Positions 43,037 through 52,656 of a stretch of 64,000 nucleotides of DNA are shown here, piece after piece (the first letter of the stretch is position 1; every line of letters begins with the position of its first letter). Under the pieces are notes generated by a model. The model had not been told where the DNA came from and did not search any database. It worked only from the letters and a program-made list of their open reading frames with translations. The translations under genes and the position numbers were made by a program. The DNA lies in contig NZ_CP046914.1 of NCBI RefSeq assembly GCF_009789675.1, positions 124,001 through 188,000 of the forward strand, given 5' to 3'. Origin of the DNA: Paraburkholderia acidisoli (lineage in GTDB: Bacteria; Pseudomonadota; Gammaproteobacteria; Burkholderiales; Burkholderiaceae).

Positions 43037-44746
43037 ATGACCCAACCCTGGCTCGCCTCGTATCCCGCCGGTGTTTCCGCCGATGTCGACCTCAAGCCGT
43101 ACCGCTCCGTGACCGAGCTGCTGGAAGCGAGCTTTCGCCGCCATGGCGCACGGCCCGCGTTTGCCTGCATGGGCAAGTCGATCAGCTATGCGCAACTCGA
43201 TGCGCTGTCGCGCGACTTCGCCGCGTGGCTGCAGTCGAAGGGCCTGCACAAGGGCGCGCGCGTCGCGATCATGATGCCGAACGTGCTGCCGTATCCTGTC
43301 GCGCTGGCGGCCGTGTTGCGCGCGGGCTGCGTCGTCGTGAACGTGAATCCGCTCTACACGCCGCGCGAACTCGAACATCAGCTCGAGGACAGCGGCGCCG
43401 AGGCGATCGTCGTCCTGGAAAACTTCGCGGCGACGCTCGAGGCCGTGATCGGCAACACGTCGATCAAACACGTGATCGTGGCGAGTCCCGGCGATCTGTT
43501 CGGCGTAAAAGGTCTCGTGGCGAACTTCGTCGCGCGCCGCGTGAAGAAAATGGTGCCCGCGTGGCGCTTGAGCGGCCATACCTCCTTCGCCGACGCGCTC
43601 GCGCAAGGCGCGCGTGCGCCGTTCACGCCCGTGCCGCAGTCCCCCGACGATCTCGCGTTCCTGCAATACACGGGCGGCACGACGGGCGTCTCGAAAGGCG
43701 CGATGCTGCTGCATCGCAATCTCGTCGCGAACGTGCTGCAAACGCGTGCGTGGCTCGAACCGGCGCGCCGGCAGCGTGCCGATAACGGGCGGCCCGTGGG
43801 CCAACTCACGACGGTCGTCGCGCTGCCGCTCTACCACGTGTTCGCGCTGACGACGTGCGCGCTGCTCACGATCGAAACCGGTGCGCAAGGCGTGCTGATT
43901 CCGGACCCGCGCGATATTGGCGGGATGATCCGCGCGCTGCGCGGCTACCGCATCACGATGTTTCCGGCCGTGAACACGCTCTATAACGCGCTGCTCGATC
44001 ATCCAGAGTTCGCGCGGCTCGACTGTTCGCAACTCGTGGCCGCGGTGGGCGGCGGGATGGCGGTGCAGGAAAGCGTGGCGCGGCGCTGGTTCGAGCGCAC
44101 CGGCACGCCGCTGATCGAAGGCTATGGGCTCACGGAAACGACTGCGTGCGTGACCTGCAATTCGCCGCTGGCGACGCGTTACAGCGCCACGATTGGCGTG
44201 CCCTTGCCGTCGACGGAGATCGTCTTGCGCGACGACGCGGGCAACGACGTCGAGTGCGGCCAGCCGGGCGAACTCTGCGTGCGCGGGCCGCAGGTCATGG
44301 CCGGCTACTGGCAACGTCCCGACGAGACCGCGCAGGTCATGAGCGCCGACGGCTTCTTCCGGTCGGGCGACATCGCGGTGATGGATACGCTTGGCCAGTT
44401 CAAAATCGTCGATCGCAAGAAGGACATGATTCTCGTCTCGGGCTTCAACGTGTATCCGAACGAGATCGAGGACGTGCTCGCGCAGCATCCGGGCGTGTTC
44501 GAGGCGGCGGCCGTGGGCGTGCCCGATCGCCATTCGGGCGAGGCGGTGAAGGTCGTGGTGGTGCGGCGCGATCCGGCGCTGACCGAGGCTGACCTGTTCG
44601 CGTGGTGCAAGGAACGGCTCACGGGCTATAAACGACCGAAACGCGTGGAGTTTCGCCGCGAACTGCCGAAGAGCAACATCGGCAAGATCTTGCGGCGCGA
44701 GTTGCGGGACGTAACGGCGGACGGGGAGGGCGCGGCCGCGTCGTGA
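43037..44746 (+). CDS. fadD: Long-chain fatty acid--CoA ligase
   Basis: 569 residues from the ATG at 43037. The N-terminus (WLASYPAGV, then KPYRSVTELLEASF) and the block NVNPLYTPRELEHQLEDSGA match FadD closely. AMP-binding motifs: YTGGTTGVSKGA (about 211), the middle motif GYGLTETT and the C-terminal SGFNVYPNEIEDVL hinge and catalytic KSNIGKILRREL. It activates long-chain fatty acids with ATP and CoA. Placed directly after the LplT-PlsC fusion, so it could supply acyl groups for phospholipid repair as well as beta-oxidation. Confidence 0.93.
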   Translation: MTQPWLASYPAGVSADVDLKPYRSVTELLEASFRRHGARPAFACMGKSISYAQLDALSRDFAAWLQSKGLHKGARVAIMMPNVLPYPVALAAVLRAGCVVVNVNPLYTPRELEHQLEDSGAEAIVVLENFAATLEAVIGNTSIKHVIVASPGDLFGVKGLVANFVARRVKKMVPAWRLSGHTSFADALAQGARAPFTPVPQSPDDLAFLQYTGGTTGVSKGAMLLHRNLVANVLQTRAWLEPARRQRADNGRPVGQLTTVVALPLYHVFALTTCALLTIETGAQGVLIPDPRDIGGMIRALRGYRITMFPAVNTLYNALLDHPEFARLDCSQLVAAVGGGMAVQESVARRWFERTGTPLIEGYGLTETTACVTCNSPLATRYSATIGVPLPSTEIVLRDDAGNDVECGQPGELCVRGPQVMAGYWQRPDETAQVMSADGFFRSGDIAVMDTLGQFKIVDRKKDMILVSGFNVYPNEIEDVLAQHPGVFEAAAVGVPDRHSGEAVKVVVVRRDPALTEADLFAWCKERLTGYKRPKRVEFRRELPKSNIGKILRRELRDVTADGEGAAAS

Positions 44747-44946
44747 GTGCCGGTCTAACGCGCGCGGCGTCGGTGCGCGCTTGCGCCGCGCATCGCTCGC
44801 GCGCTCAGTTTTCCATGCGCGGCACGGCCGCCACGCCAATGCGGAAGTTGCCGCGTGCGTCGCCATGGGTCTGGTCGCGGGGTTGAGCTCGTATCGCCAA
44901 CCACGTGTTATTCCCCGTCTTCAACTTCGGCATATCAACCCGCATG

Positions 44947-46224
44947 TCAACCCTTCACGCAGCGAAATCCCGCATACACATACTGGTAGCGCGGCTGAAA
45001 CCAGTTGCGGAAGGTCGGACGCAACATGCACTGCGCGGTGCGCGGCGAGCCGCCTTTCATCGCGTAGTGCTGGCCGTCGAAGAAGTTCGCCGAATAGCCT
45101 TCGTAGAACGGGAACGCCTTGAAGCCGGGCAGCGGCTCGAATAGCGACGACGTCCATTCCCAACCGTTGCCGTAGAGACCTTCCACGCCCCAGGTGCTGG
45201 CGCTGTCGGGGGTGGCGTCCACGGCCACGGGGTTCCAGTCGCGAAAGTCGAAGTTGTCGGTCGCGCCGGGCAGCGCGCCATGCGCCGCGCGTTGCCATTG
45301 CGCTTCGCTCGGCAGCTTCGCGCCGCGCCAGCGGGCGAAGGCGCTGGCTTCGGCATGACTCACGTACACAGGCCATGCGAGCGGTAGCGCGATGTCGTCG
45401 AACATCGTGCGCAGACGCCAGCCGTCCTCGCCGCGCAACCAGAACACCGGGTGCGCGACGCCTTCGGCTTCCTTCCACGCCCAGTCGGCGTCGTTCCAGA
45501 GCGAACGGTCGCGGTAGCCACCGGCTTCGACAAATTCGAGAAACGCGCCGTTCGTCACCATGTAACGGTCGATCTCGAAGGCCGGGACATCCACCTGCTG
45601 CTCGCCGAACTCGTTGTCCCAGCCGAATACGCCGCGCTCCAGCGTCATGCCGAGTTCCGTGCGGCCTTCCGGCACGGCGACCATATCGGGCGTGACTGCA
45701 TAGAGGTGATCGGCACGCGCCGGCGCTGCCTCGGGCGCAACTTTGTACTCGAAGGGCAACTGATGCAGCATGTACGCGAGCGTTTCCACGTGCATCAGGC
45801 GATGCTCGATCGCAACGTTCAGCAATTGGCCGGGCGTATCGTGATGCGAGGCGCCCAGCGGCAGATCGAGGGCGGCGATTTGTTCGTCGATACCGCGCCG
45901 TGCTGCCTGCGCGTAGTCGACCACTTCCTGCAGCGTGGGCCAGTCCTCGGGCGTGTCGGTGGGCAGCGCGCCATCGACAGGATCGATGCCGAACGCGAAC
46001 AGCTGGTCGAGCCGCGCGTCGGACGCCGGCAGATCGAACAGGCGCTTGTCGAACAGATTACGGTCGAACGCTTCGAGATGGCCGATGTAAAACACGATGC
46101 GATGACGCTCGCGTATCGGGCGCTCGTAGCGGAATTCGGGCTTGACGACGTCGAAGAGGGCGTCGCTGGCGGCGCGCGCGTGGTTCAGTCGTGCGGCAAG
46201 CGAAAGCTGTTGCGGGAGAAGCAT
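44947..46224 (-). CDS. EgtB/SenA/SUMF1-type non-haem iron enzyme
   Basis: 425 residues. The N-terminal DinB-like part supplies the iron ligands: His49 in YIGHLEAFD, and His141/His145 in EHRLMHVET (H-x3-H-x-E). The C-terminal FGE-sulfatase fold has DRYMVTNGAFLEFVEAGGY, ARWRGAKLPSEAQWQRAAHG, GNGWEWTSS and GGSPRTAQ. This is the architecture of EgtB and SenA, which form the C-S or C-Se bond in ergothioneine or selenoneine. I see no egtD or senB/C partner in the window, so the exact substrate is open. Not in an obvious operon. Confidence 0.85.
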   Translation of the reverse strand: MLLPQQLSLAARLNHARAASDALFDVVKPEFRYERPIRERHRIVFYIGHLEAFDRNLFDKRLFDLPASDARLDQLFAFGIDPVDGALPTDTPEDWPTLQEVVDYAQAARRGIDEQIAALDLPLGASHHDTPGQLLNVAIEHRLMHVETLAYMLHQLPFEYKVAPEAAPARADHLYAVTPDMVAVPEGRTELGMTLERGVFGWDNEFGEQQVDVPAFEIDRYMVTNGAFLEFVEAGGYRDRSLWNDADWAWKEAEGVAHPVFWLRGEDGWRLRTMFDDIALPLAWPVYVSHAEASAFARWRGAKLPSEAQWQRAAHGALPGATDNFDFRDWNPVAVDATPDSASTWGVEGLYGNGWEWTSSLFEPLPGFKAFPFYEGYSANFFDGQHYAMKGGSPRTAQCMLRPTFRNWFQPRYQYVYAGFRCVKG

Positions 46225-46433
46225 TTCGACGACTCTCCTTGCGAGGGTTTAGTACGAGACTGTATCCCCTGCGCAGGAGTTGTGCCATCGAGCCGGCACG
46301 CCGCGTCACGGGAGCGCGGCGCGGTGCGGCGCTCCGGTGGCGGTGGTGAGATGAAGAGCACGACGGATCTCGCCGATCAGGCGGGGCACCGGCGCGCCGG
46401 CGCCCGATCGCCCAGACGGCGGACCGGCGCCGC

Positions 46434-47189
46434 TCAGAGGCGGCGCAAGCTTTCGAGATCGATAATACGAATCAGCTTGCCCTGCGCGTCGATCAGGCCG
46501 CGCTTTTGAAATCTTGACAAGGTGCGGCTGACCGTTTCGAGCGTCATGCCAAGGTAGCTGCCCATGTCCTCGCGCGTCATGCGCAGGTTGAATTCCGCGT
46601 GCGAATAACCGCGCTGGCCGTTGCGTTCGGAAACATCGAGCAGGAAGGCGGCCACGCGCTCGTCGGCGGACAGCGAGCCCAGCACCATCATTTGCGACGA
46701 CTCGCGAATGATCTGTTCGCTCATGAGGCGATGCAGCCGGTCCTGCATGGCGCCGGTTTCGCGGCACATGTGCTTGAGCGCCGGGTAGGGGATGATGCAC
46801 ACCGAGCTGTCTTCGAGCGCGACTGCGCTGGCCGTGTGCATGCCCGTGCTGATGCCGTCGAGCCCGAGCGGGTCACCGGCGAGGCGCAGCGCGGTGACCT
46901 GTTCCCGGCCGTCGCGGTGCGCCATGACCGTCTTGAGCGAGCCCGAACGCGCGACGAAAAGGTTTTCGAACGGATCGCCAGCGCGATACACGAAGTCGCC
47001 GCGTCGCACGCTACGCGCATTGCAGATCAGGGCTTCGAGTTTGGGCAGCTCGTCGACCGTCAGGCCCTGCGGCATGCACAGGTGCCGCATTGCACAGTTC
47101 GAGCAGCGCGTGGAGGTTCGTGCGTTGGCCGCAGGGGTGCGGCTGCTGCGGCGCACAGTAGAGTTCGATACCACGGTAGGGGTCAACAT
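46434..47189 (-). CDS. fnr: FNR-type oxygen-sensing Crp-family regulator
   Basis: About 251 residues from ATG 47189 (AGGAG 7 nt upstream); an in-frame ATG at 47219 with GGAGGAAA is an alternative. All four iron-sulphur cysteines of FNR appear: three in CSNCAMRHLC near the N-terminus and the fourth in SSVCIIPYPAL, at the position of E. coli Cys122. The effector domain has YRAGDPFENLFVARSG and AGDPLGLDGIS. The HTH has MTREDMGSYLGMTLETVSRTLSRF, with Glu, Ser and Arg in the positions that read TTGAT-N4-ATCAA. It likely senses loss of oxygen. A universal stress protein gene lies upstream on the same strand. Confidence 0.92.
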   Translation of the reverse strand: MLTPTVVSNSTVRRSSRTPAANARTSTRCSNCAMRHLCMPQGLTVDELPKLEALICNARSVRRGDFVYRAGDPFENLFVARSGSLKTVMAHRDGREQVTALRLAGDPLGLDGISTGMHTASAVALEDSSVCIIPYPALKHMCRETGAMQDRLHRLMSEQIIRESSQMMVLGSLSADERVAAFLLDVSERNGQRGYSHAEFNLRMTREDMGSYLGMTLETVSRTLSRFQKRGLIDAQGKLIRIIDLESLRRL

Positions 47190-47295
47190 CGACATGCTCC
47201 TTTGATCTGTGTCGTGCATTTTCCTCCGGGGTCAAATCTCGAATTCGCGGCAAACTGCCGCGCTTTTGAGATGAATTGCTTTGCGCCTTATCAGA

Positions 47296-47332
47296 GGCCG
47301 CTTGCGCGCAATCTGCTGGCGCGCAAGCGGCC
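47296..47332 (-). terminator. Perfect 14-bp hairpin after the universal stress protein gene
   Basis: Arms 47296-47309 and 47319-47332 (GGCCGCTTGCGCGC and its complement) with a 9-nt loop. It lies between the end of the universal stress protein gene and the fnr start. No T-tract follows on the minus strand, so it may act with Rho or stabilise the transcript. Confidence 0.5.
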
Positions 47333-47358
47333 GCCTACCGATGCCCGGTCTCCAGGAG

Positions 47359-47832
47359 TTATTGCTCGCCTTTGTCGGCGGGAGCGCCAGCGGCTGACGG
47401 AATCAGCAGAACGGGCAGCGAGGATTGCCGTACGCAGCGTTCGGCAACGCTGCCGAGAATGAGGCGCTGGACGCCGCGGCGGCCGTGCGTGCCCATCACG
47501 ATGAGGTCGGCGTGATGGGTTTTCGCGGCTTCGAGCACGAGCGTCGGCACGTCGTCGAGCGAAGAGGCCTCGCCCGTAACCATGTCGCCTTGCACGCCGC
47601 GCTCGCGCATCGCCTGGTTCATTTCGTCGGCGAGATCCTTGCCCTGCGCGATCATCTGGTTGCGCAGGATCGACGGATCGTAGCCCGGCGCGTCGAAATA
47701 CATCGGCGTGTTTTCGATCACGTAGAAAGGCAGCAGGGTCGAGCCCATGGCCTTGGCCAGTTCGACCGCCGCTTCGAAGGCGCGGCGCGAAGTGGCGCTG
47801 CCGTCGACGGCGACAAGAATGCGTGTGTACAT
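47359..47832 (-). CDS. Universal stress protein
   Basis: 157 residues with a CGCGGAGGTTCC ribosome binding site. The UspA fold is clear: MYTRILVAVDGSATSRRAFE, then ALVLEAAKTHHADLIVMGTHGRRGVQRLILGSVAERCVRQSSLPVLLI, which includes the G-x2-G-x9-G-(S/T) ATP-binding pattern. USPs of this type are often FNR-controlled, which fits the neighbour, but I do not see a clear FNR box in front of it. Confidence 0.9.
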   Translation of the reverse strand: MYTRILVAVDGSATSRRAFEAAVELAKAMGSTLLPFYVIENTPMYFDAPGYDPSILRNQMIAQGKDLADEMNQAMRERGVQGDMVTGEASSLDDVPTLVLEAAKTHHADLIVMGTHGRRGVQRLILGSVAERCVRQSSLPVLLIPSAAGAPADKGEQ

Positions 47833-48161
47833 GGAACCTCCGCGTTGAATGGATCGAAAGACGCACGGCGTCTGGTGATGGCGCGACTGGCAAGCAGCTT
47901 AATGGATCGCGTCTGAACCTGCAGTCGACTCGTATGAAAGATGGAAGCAGGGCGCAGGAAGGTCAAGGCCAGTGCGTCGGAATACCACGGCTTCATCGGA
48001 AGAAATGCAGTTGCTTGCAAGCGCCGGAAATCGGCTTCATGGACGATGAAAACCGGCGCGGCAAACCGGGATATTGCCGGGCTTGCCTTTTTGCTGCGGT
48101 TGCGCCTGCACTGGCATGCCAGTATCGTTGCGTATTTTTCGCCCCGCGCTGTCATCCCCCC
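47833..48161. other. Intergenic region between the universal stress protein and the DHA2 transporter
   Basis: About 330 bp between divergent genes. It holds a perfect 14-bp palindrome ACTGGCATGCCAGT at 48110-48123, about 38 bp before the transporter start. No gene seen. Confidence 0.45.
48110..48123. promoter_or_regulatory. Perfect palindrome ACTGGCATGCCAGT, operator-like
   Basis: A 14-bp perfect palindrome close to the start of the drug exporter, where repressors such as TetR or MarR family members usually bind. No such regulator gene is adjacent. Confidence 0.4.
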
Positions 48162-49769
<1,608 letters not shown>

Positions 49770-49865
49770 CTTTTTCGGCCGACTGGACAAAAATCGATCA
49801 GACGTCGCGCGTTATTTGTCTGACAAAAACAACACTTCGTGAAATTTGCGCGACGTCGACCGCGC

Positions 49866-50456
49866 TCAGGCCGCCGCGGCTATCGGTCCGAACAGCGCTT
49901 CGCGGGTTCGCGGGCTCATCGCAATATCGAGCGCGACTGCATTTTCCACGCCGATGCGCAGTGGCGCGCCGAGCCGGTTGACGTCGATGCCCGTGCGTCG
50001 CAAGAGGCGCTCGATGGGGGTTGTCGTGACCGTGACATAGCGGCTGATACCTGCGCGGAACGCATGCGAGACCACCGCGCGCATCGCGTGCAAGGTCAGT
50101 TCCGCGAATCCAAATGTCTGATCATTACCGGATTCGACGGCAAATCGACTCAGTTCCCAGACGTTACCCGACGATGGCGCTTCCGCGCCGTGGAGCAACT
50201 GCGGAAAGGTATCGCGCAGCATGTTGGGGCCCTCGGTGGGCATGAGACGCCAGCAGCCGCGCACCTGTCCTGCCGTGTCCTGGATCAACATGTAATGGGG
50301 CCCGAGCGCGTCGTAGCCGTCGATTTCCATGCCCGCAATCGTAGGAATGTCCCACCCGAGCCGGTCGCGAAACACCCGCGCACGCAACCGGTACATCTCG
50401 TTGATTACCTCGTTGTCGAAGTCCTGTCTCTGACCGATCCGGATTACAGCTTGCAT
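49866..50456 (-). CDS. Acyl-homoserine-lactone synthase (LuxI family)
   Basis: 196 residues; the ATG at 50456 has GGAG 8 nt upstream. LuxI-family marks: YRLRARVFRDRLGW with the invariant Arg, Phe and Trp, the acidic residues in EIDGYDALGPHYML, and WELSRFAVESG with the conserved Glu and Arg. It makes an N-acyl-homoserine lactone from S-adenosylmethionine and an acyl-ACP. The layout with rsaL and a LasR-like gene matches the bra loci of Paraburkholderia, which make long 3-oxo-acyl signals; I did not test the acyl specificity. Confidence 0.95.
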   Translation of the reverse strand: MQAVIRIGQRQDFDNEVINEMYRLRARVFRDRLGWDIPTIAGMEIDGYDALGPHYMLIQDTAGQVRGCWRLMPTEGPNMLRDTFPQLLHGAEAPSSGNVWELSRFAVESGNDQTFGFAELTLHAMRAVVSHAFRAGISRYVTVTTTPIERLLRRTGIDVNRLGAPLRIGVENAVALDIAMSPRTREALFGPIAAAA

Positions 50457-50529
50457 GACAACTCTCCGTGTGCGTGTAAGAAGCGCGGCAGTACGGATCG
50501 AAAGCTATGCGTCGTGAATATAAAAAAAC

Positions 50530-50549
50530 ACCTACCTACCTGGGTAGGT
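50530..50549. promoter_or_regulatory. Perfect 20-bp lux box
   Basis: ACCTACC-TACCTG-GGTAGGT has perfect 7-bp arms around 6 bp, the usual size of a LuxR/LasR box. It lies 73 bp from the LuxI start and 76 bp from the rsaL start, between the two divergent genes. A second dyad, CCTACCT-N12-AGGTAGG (50535-50560), overlaps it. Confidence 0.7.
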
Positions 50550-50625
50550 GCGCAGGTAGGGTCTCTTCAGGAGAATTCGTCAGGCGGCAAACACTCATCA
50601 GGCATATCTGACAGCGAGAGTCATC

Positions 50626-50955
50626 ATGGAACTAATTGAGAATCAATGGCACTCGGGTGCGACCACCTTTTCGTCCGCGGTTTCATCCTCAGGGGATCTG
50701 TCGTCGGTCATCGACCGCGTCCTGATCATCGCGTATCGGAAGAAGAAGAAGGAAAGCCAGCGCCGTTTCTGGGCGCGGTTCGGCGTGACGCAGTCGCGCG
50801 GCAGCCGATTCGAATCGGGCGCGGAAATTCCGCCGCCGGTCTCGATTCTGCTGGGTTTATATTTCAACAAGACGATTTCGGACGGCGATCTGGGCCGCGC
50901 CGAGCGCGTACTGCGCCGCGCCGAAGGTCCGATGGCGTTTAGCCCGGGTCAATAA
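50626..50955 (+). CDS. rsaL: RsaL-like quorum-sensing repressor
   Basis: 109 residues. The core ESQRRFWARFGVTQSRGSRF, followed by ESG and LLGLYFNKTISDGDL, matches RsaL of Pseudomonas aeruginosa, a tetrahelical HTH repressor that binds the synthase promoter and limits signal output. The N-terminus is longer than in Pseudomonas RsaL (about 80 residues), with a run of Lys/Arg (RKKKK). It is divergent from the synthase gene across the lux box, and its last 17 bp overlap the end of the luxR gene. Confidence 0.92.
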   Translation: MELIENQWHSGATTFSSAVSSSGDLSSVIDRVLIIAYRKKKKESQRRFWARFGVTQSRGSRFESGAEIPPPVSILLGLYFNKTISDGDLGRAERVLRRAEGPMAFSPGQ

Positions 50956-51667
50956 GACCCATTTGAGTTGCGATCACGGCGGCCGCGCGCCGTGAATTGA
51001 CGCCGAACTTCCCGCGAATGTTCTTCATGTGGAAGTTCACCACGGCCTCGGAGCAATTCAGGATGTGCGAAATTTCCCATGTGGACTTGCCGAGCGCGGT
51101 CCACTTGAGGCATTCCTTCTCACGCGGCGTCAATTTCGGGATCAGCGACTGGGCGTGCTCGGTCAGATGTCGCTGACTCGTATCCAGCACCAGATCGCGC
51201 AGCAGCACGAGATTCGGCAGCGCGCGGTTCACGTCGTCCCAGAAACTGTCGGTCGGATTCACGTCGTTGACGAAGCACAGCATGCCGATTTCCTGGCGCG
51301 GCCCGTGAATCGGCAGCGTAATGCCGGCGCGCAGCCCGTAGGCGCGGGCTTCCTCGTACATGGATTGCTGCTGCTCGGTCGCGAAGAGTTCCGGCGACCA
51401 GATGAGCGGCGACGACCGCGTCGTGCAATGCGACACGGTCGGGTCGAAATAGGCCATGCCGTGGTCGTTGTACGTCTGCCGCCATGCGGCGGAGTAGTTC
51501 GTTCGAATGAACGCATCCTCGAGACGCATGCCGGGACGAGGCAGGATAGCCAGCATGAGCTGGCTGAAACCCCACGAGCTGGCGAGCCCGTTCACCGCGT
51601 CGAACCACGCCGCCTCTTCAGGCGCGTCGAGCACGGGCGACATCTGCTCAATAAAATGTAGAGGCAC
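50939..51667 (-). CDS. LasR-like LuxR-family autoinducer receptor
   Basis: About 242 residues from a GTG at 51667 with GGAG 10 nt upstream; ATG 51643 (MSPVLDAPEE) would give 234. The N-terminal autoinducer domain has NYSAAWRQTYNDHGMAYFDPTVSHC, which carries the Tyr, Trp, Asp and Thr of the LasR ligand pocket, and GLRAGITLPIHGPRQEIGML. The C-terminal HTH reads LTPREKECLKWTALGKSTWEISHILNCSEAVVNFHMKNI. It binds the AHL and then the lux box. Its end overlaps rsaL by 17 bp on the other strand. Confidence 0.92.
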   Translation of the reverse strand: MPLHFIEQMSPVLDAPEEAAWFDAVNGLASSWGFSQLMLAILPRPGMRLEDAFIRTNYSAAWRQTYNDHGMAYFDPTVSHCTTRSSPLIWSPELFATEQQQSMYEEARAYGLRAGITLPIHGPRQEIGMLCFVNDVNPTDSFWDDVNRALPNLVLLRDLVLDTSQRHLTEHAQSLIPKLTPREKECLKWTALGKSTWEISHILNCSEAVVNFHMKNIRGKFGVNSRRAAAVIATQMGLIDPG

Positions 51668-52203
51668 GTTCAACACTCTCCATCGGCGGTAGGCGCGAGC
51701 GTGGACGGCCACGCGATATCGGCGCCTCGCTTCTTATGATGTAAGAATTTATCACTAAATCCCTCCCTGATTGCCCTAATTCCGCAAAAGGGTCCGTTTG
51801 CGCACGTTTTTTCTGTCGGAGATGCGGTAGGCGAGCGGGGGACGATGCGGGAAGCGGCAACGCACGCCGCGACATCCGTGCCTCCGGGCAGCGGGTGCCG
51901 TCAGGAAGTCGCAAGCGTAGCCGGCGCCGTCTTGATGCCGCAGAGAATAATGGCAATTAAATAATGACTGTCATTTTGTGCGTGATTTTATTTTCTCTTT
52001 TTATACGCACTCGACGCGCTGCACTTTGATTCCGCCCAAATTGATCGGTATTTTTTTGCCGGAATGACAGGGGAGTCGGTAAAAATCGGTAGAACTGAGG
52101 AATTCAAATGCCGGTGCTAATGCATTGAAGTTCGAGCATAAACAGATGAGCGGCATTTTACTGCCGCTCTGTTGACGCCGAAACTATGCTTCCCCGTTTT
52201 AAC
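51668..52203. other. Long AT-rich intergenic region upstream of the luxR-type gene
   Basis: About 535 bp with no gene. The part from about 51940 to 52010 is much richer in A and T than the surroundings. It has a dyad AATGAC-T-GTCATT at 51963-51975 and a hairpin, arms 52148-52155 and 52162-52169, which may terminate the leftward gene at 52204. Confidence 0.45.
52148..52169 (-). terminator. Hairpin, possible terminator of the gene at 52204
   Basis: GAGCGGCA and TGCCGCTC pair across a TTTTAC loop about 35 bp past the end of the hypothetical gene. The T-tract on the minus strand is poor. Confidence 0.4.
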
Positions 52204-52656
52204 TCAGGGCTTGCGCAGGATTTCGATGATGCGCGCCGGGCGCAGATGATTGAGGGCGTAGTGCATGCGGCCCGGATTACGGCGCTGTCCAGTGCCCTCG
52301 GGATCAACGAACTGCCACGCGATATCGGCGGGCAATTCAGGCGGGGTCATACCCTTGTCAATCCATTCGTAGCCGGATTCCAGCGCGAACAGCAGGCGGT
52401 GACCGCCCACTTTGCGACTGTCATAACCGGCGAACCCGTCCGGCGTTTCGGGCACGCTGTTGTCGAGCGTGGCGTTGCTCATGACGACTTCGTCCGGGCC
52501 AATGACGCCGTCACCCGCGCGGCGCGCGGCTTCGCGGTTCTTGCCGTCGGTGTCGACGGAACTATCGTGCGTGCGATCGTTATGCAGTTCGGCGCTGCGC
52601 GTCGGGCCTTCCTTTGCACCCATCGCGGCCTGACCGGTGTCGTCGGGACGAATCAT
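52204..52656 (-). CDS. Hypothetical protein
   Basis: 150 residues; ATG 52656 has a perfect CCAAGGAGGAAG ribosome binding site. The N-terminal third is polar and rich in Asp, Gly and Ala (DTGQAAMGAKEGPTRSAELH). The second half looks folded: NSVPETPDGFAGYDSRKVGG, LLFALESGYEWIDKGMTPPEL, then HYALNHLRPARIIEILRKP. No signal peptide or membrane segment. Not recognised. Downstream of the quorum-sensing locus, which may or may not matter. Confidence 0.6.
   Translation of the reverse strand: MIRPDDTGQAAMGAKEGPTRSAELHNDRTHDSSVDTDGKNREAARRAGDGVIGPDEVVMSNATLDNSVPETPDGFAGYDSRKVGGHRLLFALESGYEWIDKGMTPPELPADIAWQFVDPEGTGQRRNPGRMHYALNHLRPARIIEILRKP

Noticed and set aside
44750..44820. GC-rich stem after fadD as a terminator
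   Set aside because: Several overlapping GCGC pairings are possible but none is clean and no T-tract follows.
46306..46800. Long open frames overlapping the FNR gene on both strands
   Set aside because: They are Arg/Ala-rich shadows of a GC-rich gene; the FNR frame has all family motifs.
47833..47870. FNR-box-like TTGAATGGATCGAA upstream of the universal stress protein
   Set aside because: Half-sites do not match TTGAT-N4-ATCAA in sequence or spacing.
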